From 3107 sp965216225 (GTDB lineage Bacteria; Pseudomonadota; Alphaproteobacteria; Rhodobacterales; Rhodobacteraceae), in contig CBDCFF010000022.1 of NCBI GenBank assembly GCA_965216225.1, forward strand, positions 1 through 64,000: a DNA stretch of 64,000 bases. Direction: 5' to 3'. Shown here in pieces: positions 17,170 to 25,817 of this stretch. The translations under genes were made by a program, and so were the position numbers. Below the pieces are notes generated by a model. The model was not told the origin of the DNA. It searched no databases and saw only the letters and a list, made by a program, of their open reading frames with translations. The number at the start of each line of letters is the position of its first letter. The first letter of the stretch is position 1.

Positions 17170-18554
17170 CTTGCCAGACGCTCCTTGATCAGGGATTTCA
17201 GCGCCTCAAGGTCATTGGCGACCCCGGTCACGCGCTCTGGCCGGTCATACAGGTCCGCCATGCGCGGCGGCAAGGGGATTTCCTGTCCGCAGGCGTCCCT
17301 GACCGCCGCCGGGAACTTTGCCGGATGGGCGGTGGCGAGGGTGATCACCGGCGACGCGCCCCGATGCCGGTCAGCGACGCAAACGCCGACCGCGGAATGC
17401 GGGCACAGAACCGTGGCGCTGCGCCGATGGAAATCCCGGATGGTGTCCATGGTTTCCTGCTCCGAAACCCGGCCGGAATCGAAATTCTTGCGCAGAACGT
17501 CCAGCGCGCCCTGACCGATGCGGAACCCGCCGCCCGATTCGAGTTCCCCCATCAGTCGGGCGACCGCATCGCCATCGCGGCCACAGGCGTCGAAAAGGGC
17601 GCGCTCGAAATTGGAGCTGACCTGAATATCCATCGATGGGCTGATCGAAGGCGTCACGCCGGTTGTCCGATACTCTCCGCCCGACAGCGCGCGGTGCAGG
17701 ATGTCATTCTGGTTGGTCGCCACCACCAGCCTATCCACCGGCAGCCCCATCCGTTTGGCGACATAACCCGCGAAAATGTCCCCGAAATTGCCGGTGGGCA
17801 CGGTGAAACTGATCTTGCGATGCGGCGCGCCCAGTGCGACGGCGGAAAAGAAATAATAGACGACCTGCGCCAGCACCCTCGCCCAGTTGATCGAGTTCAC
17901 ACCGGCAAGCCGCACATCATCGCGGAACCCGAAATCATTGAACATGTCTTTCAGCCGCGCCTGGCAATCATCGAAATCGCCATCGACCGCCAGCGCATGA
18001 ACGTTGGATTCCGATGGTGTCGTCATCTGTCGCCGCTGCACCCCGGTGATCCGGCCATCCGGGTAGAGGATGAACACATCGACCGCATCCAGACCCCGGA
18101 AAGCCTCTATCGCGGCAGCCCCGGTATCGCCGGAGGTCGCCCCCACGATGGTCACGCGCCCGCCTCGGCGCGACAGGGCGGCCTCGAACAGCTGGCCCGT
18201 CAGTTGCATGGCGAAATCCTTGAAGGCGAGTGTCGGCCCGTGGAAAAGTTCCAGCAAAAAGCGGTTCGGGCCAAGTTGCACCAGCGGCGCGCGCGCATCA
18301 TGCCCGAAGCCTGCATAGGCGGACGCGATGATGCCCTCGAATTCTTCATCGGTGAAGGCGTCGCCGATGAACGGGCGCATCACCCGAAAGGCGGTCTGCT
18401 CATAGGACAGCCCCGCCAGCGCCGCGATGTCCCCGGCGCTCATCCCCGGAATGGTTTCGGGCACATAAAGCCCGCCATCGCGTGCGAGGCCAGTCAGCAT
18501 CGCCTCTTCAAAACCCAGTTCGGGCGCACGCCCGCGCGTCGATACATATTTCAT
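17166..18554 (-). CDS. thrC: Threonine synthase
   Basis: It converts O-phosphohomoserine to threonine. The 462 residues start MKYVSTRGRAPELGFEEAML, the classical N terminus; the 29 extra codons upstream to 18641 lack family support and would overlap surf1 heavily. The PLP lysine is Lys112 in FHGPTLAFKDFAMQLTGQLF; IVGATSGDTGAAAIEAFRG and SFTVPTGNFGDIFAGYVAKRM are the phosphate-binding and PLP segments. The start overlaps the surf1 stop by four bases. Confidence 0.95.
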   Translation of the reverse strand: MKYVSTRGRAPELGFEEAMLTGLARDGGLYVPETIPGMSAGDIAALAGLSYEQTAFRVMRPFIGDAFTDEEFEGIIASAYAGFGHDARAPLVQLGPNRFLLELFHGPTLAFKDFAMQLTGQLFEAALSRRGGRVTIVGATSGDTGAAAIEAFRGLDAVDVFILYPDGRITGVQRRQMTTPSESNVHALAVDGDFDDCQARLKDMFNDFGFRDDVRLAGVNSINWARVLAQVVYYFFSAVALGAPHRKISFTVPTGNFGDIFAGYVAKRMGLPVDRLVVATNQNDILHRALSGGEYRTTGVTPSISPSMDIQVSSNFERALFDACGRDGDAVARLMGELESGGGFRIGQGALDVLRKNFDSGRVSEQETMDTIRDFHRRSATVLCPHSAVGVCVADRHRGASPVITLATAHPAKFPAAVRDACGQEIPLPPRMADLYDRPERVTGVANDLEALKSLIKERLAR

Positions 18555-19231
18555 TCGGGTTGCCCTTGGCGATCTTTCCGCCTGATACGCCACAGCAACA
18601 CGCCTGTCATCCCCAACCAGATCGCGGCCAGGGAAAACCATGTGATTGCGTAGCCCAGATGATCATTGGGAATGTCGGACGCATCGACGGGCAAGGGCGT
18701 CACCGACGCGCCGGTTTCCGAGGTTTCCCGAACGATGACGAACTGTTCCAGGGCGCCAAGCGCCGCTGCCATGGCGGGCACATCGCGGGCGTACCAGATA
18801 TTGGCCGCACGGTCCGGGTCGGGCGTAAACCGGTCCGTTTCCTCGGGTATGTGCAGATTGCCGATCACGGTGGCCCGGCCTTCGGGTCGCGGTCCGTTCT
18901 TTGCGGTTACCGGCACAAAGCCCCGGTCAACGAGGATACGCGCGCCCTCGTCCGTCTCGAACGCCGCCACGATGCGATAGATTGCGCCAACATGCCTGAG
19001 GCTTGCCAGCACATGCAGTTCCTCGCCCGTGTAGCGACCGGGAATCCTTACCGGCTGATAATCCGCCACGGCTTCGGACAAGGGGACCGGGGCATCCCCG
19101 ACCCGGCTTTCGATCCTGGCCAGCACAGTTTCTTTCCAAGCCAGCCGCCGGGTTTGCCAGACACCCAGCCCCGTCAGGATCGCGACCCCCAGACACCCGA
19201 ACAGCAGCGGCAGGATCATGCGGCGGGTCAT
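18551..19231 (-). CDS. surf1: SURF1 family cytochrome oxidase assembly protein
   Basis: It helps insert haem a into subunit I of aa3-type cytochrome oxidase. The 226 residues have one N-terminal transmembrane helix (ILPLLFGCLGVAILTGLGVW), a periplasmic domain with RRLAWKETVLARI, GRYTGEELHVLA and RGFVPVTAKNGP, and a C-terminal helix (YAITWFSLAAIWLGMTGVLL). This two-helix layout is diagnostic of Surf1/Shy1. It is the last oxidase gene in the cluster. Confidence 0.93.
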   Translation of the reverse strand: MTRRMILPLLFGCLGVAILTGLGVWQTRRLAWKETVLARIESRVGDAPVPLSEAVADYQPVRIPGRYTGEELHVLASLRHVGAIYRIVAAFETDEGARILVDRGFVPVTAKNGPRPEGRATVIGNLHIPEETDRFTPDPDRAANIWYARDVPAMAAALGALEQFVIVRETSETGASVTPLPVDASDIPNDHLGYAITWFSLAAIWLGMTGVLLWRIRRKDRQGQPE

Positions 19232-19316
19232 CGGGCGCCTTCTGAAAGGACGAACGCGGAAAGCCGGCCTTCCGCGTTTGCTTCATGCGTGACCGGCGCT
19301 GCGGTTCGGCCTCGGA

Positions 19317-20117
19317 TCAACTGCCCCAGATGTAGACAGCGGCGAAAAGGAAAAGCCAGACCACATCGACAAAATGCCAGTACCAGGCAGCGGCTTCGAA
19401 ACCCACATGCTGTTGCGGCGTGAAATGCCCCTTCAGCGCCCGCATCAGGCAGACGAAAAGGAAGATCGTGCCGATGATGACATGCGCCCCGTGGAACCCT
19501 GTCGCCATGAAGAAGGTCGCGCCATAGACATTGCCCGCAAAGCCAAAGGCGGCGTGGCTGTATTCATATGCCTGAAAGAACGTGAACAGCGCGCCCAGCG
19601 TGATCGCGATGATCAACCCGTTCACAAGATCCTTGCGGTTGTTTTCATGGGCAATCGCATGGTGCGCCCAAGTCGCCGCCACACCGGAGCAGAGCAGAAT
19701 CAGCGTGTTGATCAGCGGCAGGTGCCACGGGTCGAAGGGCTCGATCCCGACCGGCGGCCACACACCGTCCACAGCCGGATAGCCGGGCGCCAGCGGATAC
19801 AGCGCATTCTTGAAAAACGACCAGAACCAGGCCGCGAAGAACATGACTTCCGACATGACGAACAGCAGAAAGCCATAGCGCAGCCCGATCTGCACCACAG
19901 GCGTGTGATCGCCGGTCTGCCCTTCCGTCACCATATCGGACCACCAGGCGAACATCACATAGGCGATGATTGCCAGACCGAAGAAGAATGCCCACGGAAA
20001 GCCGTTGGACATCCACTGTACCGCCCCGAAGAGCATGACAAACGCGCCAAGCGCACCCGCCAGCGGGTTGATCGACGGCGGAAGAATGTGATAGTCGTGG
20101 TTCTTTTCATGTGCCAT
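19317..20117 (-). CDS. ctaE: Cytochrome c oxidase subunit III
   Basis: The 266-residue, seven-helix membrane subunit of the aa3 oxidase starts MAHEKNHDYHILPPSINPLAG; ATG 20117 is preferred over a TTG two codons upstream. Recognisable blocks are FVMSEVMFFAAWFWSFFKNAL, FQAYEYSHAAFGFAGNVYGATFFMATGFHGAHVIIGT and VGFEAAAWYWHFVDVVWLFLF, with the conserved HGAHV and WHFVD. It lies 21 bp downstream of ctaG in the same operon. Confidence 0.96.
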   Translation of the reverse strand: MAHEKNHDYHILPPSINPLAGALGAFVMLFGAVQWMSNGFPWAFFFGLAIIAYVMFAWWSDMVTEGQTGDHTPVVQIGLRYGFLLFVMSEVMFFAAWFWSFFKNALYPLAPGYPAVDGVWPPVGIEPFDPWHLPLINTLILLCSGVAATWAHHAIAHENNRKDLVNGLIIAITLGALFTFFQAYEYSHAAFGFAGNVYGATFFMATGFHGAHVIIGTIFLFVCLMRALKGHFTPQQHVGFEAAAWYWHFVDVVWLFLFAAVYIWGS

Positions 20118-20138
20118 GGGCAATCCCTCATCTTGAGG

Positions 20139-20717
20139 CTAGTTAACATCAGTCCGGGATGCAGTCGAGAGGCCCGCCGTATCTTCCGGTATTCCGGTTT
20201 CGTAGAACGTGTAGGACAGCGTGATATGCCGCAGATATTTCGCCTCGGGGTCGGTGGTGATTTCCGGGTCCACATAGAACGTCACGGGCATCTGCACGCG
20301 CTCGCCCGGTTGCAGGATCTGCATTTCAAAACAGAAGCAGTCGATCTTGGTGAAAAAGCTGCCGGCGGCAAAAGGGGCGACGTTGTAGCTGGCGGTTCCT
20401 GCAACCGGGCGGTCGGTGGGATTGTAAGCCTCGTAAAAGGCCAGCCCCGTTTCACCGATCCTTAGCTCCATCTCCCGAATGACGGGCCTGAATTCCCAAG
20501 GCATGTCGCGATCCAGCGATGCGTCGAAGCGGATCATGATGGTCTGATCGAGAATTTCGTCAGCCCCCCGACCGCCCGCCTGCGTTGTCCCGCCGTACCC
20601 CGTGACCCGGCAGAACCAATCGTAAAGCGGCACCGACGCCCACGCCAGCGCGCCCATGAACACGATGACCCCGACAAGGCCGGATACCGTCTTTCTGTTG
20701 TTGCGGCCCGGTATCAT
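20139..20717 (-). CDS. ctaG: Cytochrome c oxidase copper-chaperone CtaG (Cox11)
   Basis: It delivers copper to the CuB centre of subunit I. The 192 residues have an N-terminal membrane anchor (VSGLVGVIVFMGALAWASVPLYDWFCRVTGYGG; the VPLYDWFC block is invariant) and a periplasmic beta domain with the copper motif CFCFE in FTKIDCFCFEMQILQPGE and VTFYVDPEI. The start overlaps the stop of the small upstream ORF by four bases. Confidence 0.95.
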   Translation of the reverse strand: MIPGRNNRKTVSGLVGVIVFMGALAWASVPLYDWFCRVTGYGGTTQAGGRGADEILDQTIMIRFDASLDRDMPWEFRPVIREMELRIGETGLAFYEAYNPTDRPVAGTASYNVAPFAAGSFFTKIDCFCFEMQILQPGERVQMPVTFYVDPEITTDPEAKYLRHITLSYTFYETGIPEDTAGLSTASRTDVN

Positions 20718-20887
20718 TCGCCGTCTCCCCTGGCCACCGCGTTATACGAATCGACCACGTTGATGAATTCCACCTTGACCACGGTCAGCCCGAAAATGAC
20801 CGCCACAAAGGCCACAAGCGCCAGCCCCACGCCGGTGTTGCGGCCAAGGCGGCGCTTGTGCAGATCATGTTCCCTGGCGATGCCCAT
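20714..20887 (-). CDS. Small single-helix membrane protein of the aa3-oxidase operon
   Basis: A 57-residue ORF, MGIAREHDLHKRRLGRNTGV with a hydrophobic helix (GLALVAFVAVIFGLTVVKV) and a short polar tail. It sits between ctaB and ctaG, where Rhodobacterales usually encode a small protein with this HDLHKRRLGRN-like start. Translation starts 4 bp after the ctaB stop and couples to ctaG by a 4-base overlap. Its role in oxidase assembly is suggested only by position. Confidence 0.75.
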   Translation of the reverse strand: MGIAREHDLHKRRLGRNTGVGLALVAFVAVIFGLTVVKVEFINVVDSYNAVARGDGE

Positions 20888-20891
20888 TGCC

Positions 20892-21842
20892 CTACCAGCC
20901 CCCCGGCCCATAGGGGCGCAGCGCGGATTCGGCCAGCAGTGCGCCGAAATGCAGAAACAGGTAGATGAGTGAGGATTTGAAAAAGGCCCTTTCCGCCCTG
21001 TATCCATCCGCCCCGGCCATGGCGTCATCGCGCCGCCAGACCCGAACCGCACCCTTGATGAACCACAGGTTCAGGGCAAGCGCCGTCGCCATGTAGACCG
21101 GCCCGCCGACAGCGGTAAGGCCCGCGCCGATCGTGACCGGCGCAAGCAGCAGCGTATAGACCAGAATATGCCCCCGCGTCGCGCGCCGCCCATGGGTGAC
21201 GGTCAACATGGGCACCTTGGCCTTCTGGTAATCCGACCTTACGAACAGCGCCAGAGCCCAGAAATGCGGCGGCGTCCACATGAAGATGATCATGAACATC
21301 AGAACGCTTTCGACGGACACGCCACCGGTCGCCACGGCCCAGCCGATCATCGGCGGGAACGCCCCGGCAGCCCCGCCGATAACGATGTTCTGCGGGGTCC
21401 GGCGTTTCAGCCACATCGTATAGATGACGATGTAGAAGAAGATCGTGAACGCCAGCAGGCCGGCCGCAACCCAGTTCGCCGCCAGCCCCAGCATCACCAC
21501 AGACATGGCCGCCAGCGTGATGCCGATCGCAAAGGCTTCATCCGGCGTCACCCTGCCCGCCGGGATCGGACGCGCCCTGGTGCGCGTCATCACCGCATCA
21601 ATGTCCGCATCCCACCACATGTTCAGCGCGCCGGAGGCCCCGCCCCCGATGGCGATGAACAGGATCGCGGCAAAGCCGATCATCGGATGCACCGGCGCCG
21701 GCGCGACCAGCATCCCCACCAGCGCGGTAAAGACGACCAGTGACATCACCCGCGGCTTCAGAAGCGCGAGGTAATCCCCGAAACCGGCCTCTCCGCCAGT
21801 GACGGCGGCCTTGACGCGGGTATTGATGGTTGTGTCGCTCAT
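20892..21842 (-). CDS. ctaB: Protoheme IX farnesyltransferase (haem O synthase)
   Basis: A UbiA-type prenyltransferase that farnesylates haem B to haem O. The 316 residues start MSDTTINTRVKAAVTGGEAG and are polytopic. The first Asp-rich motif is in NMWWDADIDAVMTRTRARPIP and the second conserved loop in KRRTPQNIVIGGAAGAFPPMIGW. I preferred the start at 21842 to the upstream in-frame one at 21875 because the 11 extra residues are not family-like. It is followed at 4 bp by the small oxidase ORF. Confidence 0.95.
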   Translation of the reverse strand: MSDTTINTRVKAAVTGGEAGFGDYLALLKPRVMSLVVFTALVGMLVAPAPVHPMIGFAAILFIAIGGGASGALNMWWDADIDAVMTRTRARPIPAGRVTPDEAFAIGITLAAMSVVMLGLAANWVAAGLLAFTIFFYIVIYTMWLKRRTPQNIVIGGAAGAFPPMIGWAVATGGVSVESVLMFMIIFMWTPPHFWALALFVRSDYQKAKVPMLTVTHGRRATRGHILVYTLLLAPVTIGAGLTAVGGPVYMATALALNLWFIKGAVRVWRRDDAMAGADGYRAERAFFKSSLIYLFLHFGALLAESALRPYGPGGW

Positions 21843-21914
21843 TCCTGATCTCCCGGCGGTCCCGCCGGACCGCAATCATCCCGCGCGAGCCGGACCCCGA
21901 ACACCCCCGCACGC

Positions 21915-22796
21915 TCAGTTGGAGGCAACTGAGATCGCCGCGGGCGGAATCGCCTTGGGCAGACCGGCGAATTCGGCCTTCGCGCGCCCCAGCCAAGCGT
22001 CGTATTCGGGTTGCGTGACAACCTTGACGGTGATCGGCATATAGGCGTGGTCCTTGCCGCACAGTTCGGAGCACTGGCCGAAATAGATGCCTTCCCTGCC
22101 CTCATCGACATTAAACCACAGTTCCGCCAGACGGCCCGGAACACCGTCCTGCTTCACGCCAAAGGCCGGGATGGTCCAGCTGTGGATCACGTCGGATGCC
22201 GTGACCTGCACCACGATGGTCTTGCCCGACGGAACGACGACGGCGGTATCGGTGGCCAGCAGATACTCGTCATCGCCATAGCCGTAATCCGCCAGCGCCG
22301 TGCGGCCCAGCATGAAGGAATCAAAGCCGAACCCCTCATCCACATATTCATAGGACCAGTACCACTGGTTGCCGGTCGCCTTTATGGTGATGTCGCCTGC
22401 GGGGATTTCCTGCTGCTTGAACAGAACCGGCAGCGAGAACGCGCCGATGATGACCAGAATGACAATCGGTCCGATGGTCCAGACCACTTCCACCGGCGAG
22501 TTGTGGGTGAAGGTCGCGGGCGTCTTGTTCGCCCGCCGATTGTAGCGCACGGCGATATAGGCCAGAAGCGCCACGACAAGCAGAACGATCCCCGTGATGA
22601 TGATAAGAATAAGGCTGTCAAGGCCCTGAATGTCGCGGGCCAGTTCTGTCGCGGCGGGCTGGAAACCGGTGCCGCCAGGGCTCGGGGCGCCGATCACCTC
22701 CAGCCCCTCGATGCCGTCCTGCGCATATGCTTCGATGCCGGGCAAAGCTGCAAGGGTTACGGCCGGAAGGCCCGAAAATCTGCTTGGAAGTCGCAT
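21915..22796 (-). CDS. ctaC: Cytochrome c oxidase subunit II
   Basis: It accepts electrons from cytochrome c at the CuA centre. The 293-residue precursor has a signal peptide (MRLPSRFSGLPAVTLAALPG, cleavage near EAYA/QDG), two transmembrane helices (LDSLILIIITGIVLLVVALLAYIAVRY, and WTIGPIVILVIIGAFSLPVLF) and a cupredoxin domain with the CuA ligands in FGQCSELCGKDHAYMPI. ATG 22796 was chosen because it opens the signal peptide. It heads the ctaC-ctaB-ORF-ctaG-ctaE-surf1 cluster; subunit I (ctaD) is not in this window. Confidence 0.95.
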   Translation of the reverse strand: MRLPSRFSGLPAVTLAALPGIEAYAQDGIEGLEVIGAPSPGGTGFQPAATELARDIQGLDSLILIIITGIVLLVVALLAYIAVRYNRRANKTPATFTHNSPVEVVWTIGPIVILVIIGAFSLPVLFKQQEIPAGDITIKATGNQWYWSYEYVDEGFGFDSFMLGRTALADYGYGDDEYLLATDTAVVVPSGKTIVVQVTASDVIHSWTIPAFGVKQDGVPGRLAELWFNVDEGREGIYFGQCSELCGKDHAYMPITVKVVTQPEYDAWLGRAKAEFAGLPKAIPPAAISVASN

Positions 22797-22971
22797 ATCC
22801 GTTTCCTGTTCGCTCTGGCGTCTGTCGCGCCCGGTGGCTTGCCCGGCGAATAACCGGAATCCCATTGTGTCCAGCCCGGTAAAAACCATATTACATGGAA
22901 CGGAACAAGCAAATCATGCGCGGCAAAGGGCCGCTTTTCGGAAGTTTGTCATATCCCCCGCAGGAGCCATC

Positions 22972-24393
22972 ATGCCTGACACCCCATTTCGCCCCTTTGA
23001 GACCGCCTTCGATGCGGACACCGCGCTGCGCCTGCTGAATGAGGCGACACGGGGCGCGGATGACGGTGAACTGTTTCTGGAACGCCGCCGGTCCGAGGCG
23101 CTGGTGTTCGACGATGGCCGGGTGAAAACCGCCAGCTATGACGCCGCCCAGGGATTCGGCCTGCGGGCAGTGCGCTTCGATGCGGCAGGCTATGCCCACG
23201 CGACCGAATTGACGGAAAGCGCCCTGAAACGCGCTGTCGAGACCGCCCGGCTGGCGGTGGGAAGCGGCGGCGGCACGATGGCCGAAGCGCCGGCGGGGAC
23301 GAATACACGCCTGTATCGCGATTTCGATCCGATCTCGGGAATCGGCTTTGCCACGAAACTCGATACATTGCGCGAGATCGACGCCTTCCTGCGCGACCTC
23401 GACCGGCGCGTGGTGCAGGTGACGGCCTCTGTCGCCGCCTCGTTGCAGGAGGTTGAAATCCTGCGCCCCGAAGGCACCCGCCTGCGCGATGCGCGGCCAA
23501 TGACGCAGCTGAACATTTCGGTCATTGTCGAGCACGACGGGCGGCGGGAATCCGGGTCGGCGGGCGGCGGCGGGCGGATCGGGCTGGAAGGTCTGATTGC
23601 CCGCGATCACTGGCAAGGCGTTGCGCGGGAGGCGCTGCGCATCGCGGTCGTGAACCTCGGCGCCGTGGCGGCGCTGGCGGGGGTCATGGATGTGGTCCTC
23701 GGTCCGGGCTGGCCGGGCATCCTGCTGCATGAGGCCGTGGGCCACGGGCTGGAAGGCGATTTCAATCGCAAGGGCAGTTCCGCCTTTGCCGGGCTGATGG
23801 GGCAACGGGTGGCGGCCAGAGGCGTCACGGTTCTGGATGATGGCGCCATCCCCGACCGGCGCGGTTCCATCACCTTCGACGACGAAGGCACGCCGTCGGG
23901 CAGGAACGTGCTGATCGAGGACGGCATCCTGACAGGCTACATGCAGGATCGGCAGAACGCCCGCCTGACGGGTGTCGCCCCCACCGGCAACGGGCGGCGC
24001 GAAAGTTTCGCCCACGCCCCGATGCCCCGCATGACCAACACCTGTATGCTGGGTGGGGACGCGGCGCCGGCGGATATCGTCGCCGACCTGAAGGATGGCA
24101 TCTACGCAGTCGGCTTCGGTGGCGGTCAGGTCGATATTACCAGCGGCAAGTTCGTGTTTTCCTGTACCGAAGCCTATCGTGTTCACAATGGCAGGGTCGG
24201 GGCGCCGGTCAAGGGCGCAACCCTGATCGGCGACGGCGCAACCGCACTCAGGCATATCCGGGCGCTCGGCCATGACATGGCCATGGACCCCGGTGTGGGA
24301 AATTGCGGCAAGCAGGGCCAATGGGTGCCTGTGGGCGTCGGCCAGCCCACCGTGATGATCGGCGGGCTGACGGTTGGCGGCACCGCCGCGTAG
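22972..24393 (+). CDS. tldD: Metalloprotease TldD
   Basis: Half of the TldD/TldE zinc protease, which degrades unfolded peptides and matures some peptide antibiotics. The 473 residues contain the zinc motif HEAVGH in GILLHEAVGHGLEGDFNRKG, with the third ligand Cys expected in NTCMLGG further on, and the C-terminal VGQPTVMIGGLTVGGTAA that ends the family. ATG 22972 is preceded by AGGAG. It is transcribed divergently from ctaC; the TldE partner is not here, as is common. Confidence 0.94.
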   Translation: MPDTPFRPFETAFDADTALRLLNEATRGADDGELFLERRRSEALVFDDGRVKTASYDAAQGFGLRAVRFDAAGYAHATELTESALKRAVETARLAVGSGGGTMAEAPAGTNTRLYRDFDPISGIGFATKLDTLREIDAFLRDLDRRVVQVTASVAASLQEVEILRPEGTRLRDARPMTQLNISVIVEHDGRRESGSAGGGGRIGLEGLIARDHWQGVAREALRIAVVNLGAVAALAGVMDVVLGPGWPGILLHEAVGHGLEGDFNRKGSSAFAGLMGQRVAARGVTVLDDGAIPDRRGSITFDDEGTPSGRNVLIEDGILTGYMQDRQNARLTGVAPTGNGRRESFAHAPMPRMTNTCMLGGDAAPADIVADLKDGIYAVGFGGGQVDITSGKFVFSCTEAYRVHNGRVGAPVKGATLIGDGATALRHIRALGHDMAMDPGVGNCGKQGQWVPVGVGQPTVMIGGLTVGGTAA

Positions 24394-24463
24394 CCTGTCC
24401 GCCCTTCATCTTTCGTTAACCGGTTTTCCGCAAGCTGCCCGGGCACATTTGTTCGGAGCAGCC

Positions 24464-25651
24464 ATGCCTGACGATCTTTCCGGCCAGACGACACACCCCG
24501 CGCCGCCGCAATCCGAACCGGAGCGGCTGAACCGGCTGCGCCTGATCAGATCCCGCCGCGTCGGCCCCGCGACATTTCACCGTCTGATGCTGGAACACGG
24601 TTCCGCCGCTGCCGCCCTCGCCGCGTTACCGGAAATCGCGCAAGCCGCCGGAGTCACGGGCTATGTCCCCTGTCCGGGCGAAACGGTGGAACGCGAGATG
24701 ACGGCGGCCCGCAGAATCGGCGCGCGAATGGTCTGCCTTGGGGAAGACGACTATCCGGCGCCGCTTCTCGGTCTTGCGGATGCGCCGCCGGTGCTCTGGC
24801 TGCGCGGCGGGCGTCCCGAATTGCTGCAACGGCCCATGGTCGCACTGGTCGGGGCGCGCAACGCATCGTCGCTGGGCACCCGAATGGCCCGGAAACTGGC
24901 CGGCGAACTGTCAGAGGCAGGGTTTGCGATTGTCTCGGGCCTTGCACGCGGAATTGACGCCGCAGCCCATCACGCCGCGTTGCCGCGCGGAACTGTCGCG
25001 GTGTTGGCCGGCGGCGTGGATATTGTCTACCCGGTCGAAAACCTCTCTCTGGCCGACCGGATATTCGCGACCGGCGTGGCGTTGTCGGAACAGCCCATCG
25101 GAATGCAGCCCCTTGCCCGCCATTTTCCGGTACGCAACCGGATCATCTCCGGGCTTGCGCGCGGGGTTGTGGTGGTCGAGGCGGCGCTGAAGTCGGGCAG
25201 CCTGATCACCGCAAGGGGCGCGCTTGATCAGGGGCGGGAGGTTCTGGCCGTACCGGGGCACCCGATCGACGCGCGCGCCTCGGGTTGCAACGCACTGATT
25301 CGCGATGGCGCAACCCTGACACGCAACGCGCAGGATGTGATCGACGCATTGGCGCCGCTGAACCAGACGCCGCCGCCAACGCCGACGCCAACGACGACGC
25401 CAACGCCGACGACGACGCCAACGCCGACGACGCCCGCCCCTGACGCGGTGGTCCGGACCGGCGCCGGTCCGGCAGATGATTTGCAGCGAAAAATCCTCAA
25501 CCAACTCGGCCTGACACCAGTTGCGATTGACCAGTTGATCCGCGATCTGGGTCTTCCGGCGCGTCTGGTAAGCCCGGAACTGACGACTCTTGAACTGGAG
25601 GGGCGGATCGAAAAACGCGCGGGCGGCCTGGTGTCGCTGGCACAGGGCTGA
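24464..25651 (+). CDS. dprA: DNA-processing protein DprA
   Basis: It loads RecA on incoming single-stranded DNA during transformation. The 395 residues have an N-terminal SAM-like region (NRLRLIRSRRVGPATFHRLM), the Rossmann-like core (VALVGARNASSLGTRMARKL, IVSGLARGIDAAAHHAAL, VLAGGVDIVYPVEN, RNRIISGLARGVVVVEAALKSGSLITA) and a C-terminal winged helix (DDLQRKILNQLGLTPVAIDQ). Between core and winged helix lies an unusual TPTPTT-rich linker of about 25 residues. ATG 24464 follows GGAGC. Confidence 0.94.
   Translation: MPDDLSGQTTHPAPPQSEPERLNRLRLIRSRRVGPATFHRLMLEHGSAAAALAALPEIAQAAGVTGYVPCPGETVEREMTAARRIGARMVCLGEDDYPAPLLGLADAPPVLWLRGGRPELLQRPMVALVGARNASSLGTRMARKLAGELSEAGFAIVSGLARGIDAAAHHAALPRGTVAVLAGGVDIVYPVENLSLADRIFATGVALSEQPIGMQPLARHFPVRNRIISGLARGVVVVEAALKSGSLITARGALDQGREVLAVPGHPIDARASGCNALIRDGATLTRNAQDVIDALAPLNQTPPPTPTPTTTPTPTTTPTPTTPAPDAVVRTGAGPADDLQRKILNQLGLTPVAIDQLIRDLGLPARLVSPELTTLELEGRIEKRAGGLVSLAQG
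25368..25440 (+). repeat. CCAACGCCGACGAC minisatellite encoding the DprA linker
   Basis: Overlapping units of CCAACGCCGACGACGACG repeat about four times inside dprA and encode alternating Thr and Pro. The units are imperfect at the 5' side and exact at the 3' side. It is a coding tandem repeat with no spacers, so not a CRISPR array; slippage in steps of three would only change linker length. Confidence 0.85.
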
Positions 25652-25817
25652 CCCCGCTTCGCGCATATTCGGCCCGATTCGCCTTGCCCCGCCCCGCCCG
25701 TTCCCGGATGCGCGGTTGCGCGGTTGCGACCCCGCGCAAATTCCAGCCATTGACAATTCCCCGTCTCGTCCCACATTTTGCGCCGCCATAAGCCCGCAGA
25801 GAGTCGAAAGGAATTTC

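Noticed and set aside
25368..25440. Short repeats that might be a CRISPR array
   Set aside because: Units are contiguous and in frame, with no spacers; they encode a Thr-Pro linker.
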